A stretch of DNA of 64,000 bases from Vagococcus_D sp963518325 (lineage in GTDB: Bacteria > Bacillota > Bacilli > Lactobacillales > Vagococcaceae). The position numbers and the translations under genes are program-made. The stretch covers positions 248,001-312,000 of the forward strand of contig NZ_CAUQJB010000002.1 in assembly GCF_963518325.1 (NCBI RefSeq), in the 5' to 3' direction. Shown here piece after piece: positions 63,554-64,000 of this stretch. Numbering within the stretch: the first letter of the stretch is position 1; each line of letters opens with the position of its first letter. The notes under the pieces are model-generated. The model had not been told where the DNA came from. It searched no databases and saw only the letters and a program-made list of their open reading frames with translations.

Positions 63554-63582
63554 ATTATAATATCTAATGCAATCGCTGTCAA
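63554..63582 (-). promoter_or_regulatory. Consensus sigma-A promoter of the arabinan operon
   Basis: On the minus strand TTGACA (63577-63582), 17 bases, TATAAT (63554-63559); both hexamers are perfect. Such a strong promoter needs repression; AT-rich TTAAT-type repeats lie immediately upstream (about 63589-63713), shared with the divergent ArsR-family gene. Confidence 0.85.
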
Positions 63583-63588
63583 TAGCAA

Positions 63589-63713
63589 ATATATTAATTA
63601 TCTACATTTATAAAAACGTTAATTAACACATTTATTAATATCTTTCGCAAAAAAAAGACGCTATTTACATATATGAATATAAATGTTAATATACAATTAA
63701 TATCAAACGACAG
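63589..63713. promoter_or_regulatory. Divergent regulatory region with TTAAT repeats
   Basis: Contains the palindrome GTTAATTAAC (63618-63627) and several TATTAAT or TTAATAT units up to the ArsR start. A promoter for the regulator is visible: TTTACA (63664-63669), 17 bases, TAATAT (63687-63692). Likely binding area for the ArsR-family protein (inference). Confidence 0.5.
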
Positions 63714-63724
63714 GAGAATGCCTT

Positions 63725-64000
63725 ATGCAGCTAGATATAACAAATGATTCTTTAAAAGTTTATGAAGCCCTAGCTAGTGATGTTAGATTGGCCATTATCA
63801 GGCTTCTCGCCACCAGCAAAATGAATATTAAAGAAATTGCCGAAGAACTTGACTTAAGTAGCCCAATTATTACCATGCACATCAAAAAACTGGAAGAAGC
63901 TGGGATTATCAAAACTGAAAAAGTAAAACAAAATAAAATATCTAGCCTAAAGGTAGATAATATTGAAATCAGTTTTCCAAAAAAGATTTTCAAAGCCTTC
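63725..64000 (+). CDS. ArsR-family transcriptional regulator (3' end outside window)
   Basis: The first 92 codons of a winged-helix regulator: YEALASDVRLAIIRLLATS is the ArsR-type first helix pair, and IKEIAEELDLSSPIITMHIK with KKLEEAGIIKTE is the recognition helix and wing. There are no Cys in the visible part, so it does not look like a metal sensor; sugar-linked ArsR proteins occur beside such operons. CAGGAG precedes the ATG by nine bases. Divergent from the arabinan operon and probably its regulator. Confidence 0.88.
   Translation, partial: MQLDITNDSLKVYEALASDVRLAIIRLLATSKMNIKEIAEELDLSSPIITMHIKKLEEAGIIKTEKVKQNKISSLKVDNIEISFPKKIFKAF

Noticed and set aside
1..64000. tRNA or rRNA genes, CRISPR arrays, transposases, prophage genes
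   Set aside because: None recognised on either strand while reading the window; small RNA genes without clear folds could still be missed.

Overview
The window is low-GC Firmicutes DNA: AT-rich spacers, strong AGGAGG-type ribosome sites, lipoprotein signals, LCP, RecX and NtdP proteins. The gene set (oleate hydratase, fetAB, DfsB-type gene, CUT1 sugar importers without their own ATPase) fits the Lactobacillales, most likely Enterococcaceae such as Vagococcus or Enterococcus; that placement is inference. No rRNA, tRNA, CRISPR, prophage or insertion sequence was seen.

Layout. 1-7.0 kb: the end of a coiled-coil protein with a C-terminal Cys/His motif, oleate hydratase with a TetR regulator, prfC, and the fetAB ABC exporter. 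7.2-32.4 kb: a large glycan-utilization region. It has two divergent cytoplasmic sulfatases, a YesMN-type two-component system with a DUF624 protein, a CUT1 ABC importer, a GH84 hexosaminidase, a GH92 mannosidase, a membrane-anchored GH3 hexosaminidase, an anaerobic sulfatase maturase following a GntR/LacI-type regulator, then GH125, GH38 and GH1. 32.6-52.8 kb: mostly housekeeping or conserved genes (recQ, chbG-like, CNNM, AI-2E, GNAT, HAD, ntdP, racemase, mutY, recX, rlmCD, LCP and others), with two clear pseudogenes and several small genes. 53.8-63.5 kb: a nine-gene arabinan operon on the minus strand (secreted GH43, GH43 exo-enzyme, two GH51, AraNPQ-type importer, DUF624, small Cys-rich DUF6171 protein), divergent from an ArsR-family regulator cut by the window end.

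How it works. The glycan region reads as import of mannose- and GlcNAc-containing glycans by the CUT1 transporter, followed by intracellular trimming: GH92, GH38 and GH125 on alpha-mannose, GH84 on GlcNAc, GH1 on a beta-linked sugar, and two sulfatases on sulfate esters. The maturase that activates sulfatases is translated directly after the GntR regulator. GH92 and GH125, transcribed in opposite directions 4 kb apart, share an operator module: two 12-bp palindromes exactly 32 bp apart centre to centre. This points to one regulon joining desulfation to high-mannose glycan breakdown, the most interesting system in the window. Hairpins sit just upstream of several ribosome sites there, and two short leader ORFs precede the importer and the sensor operon.
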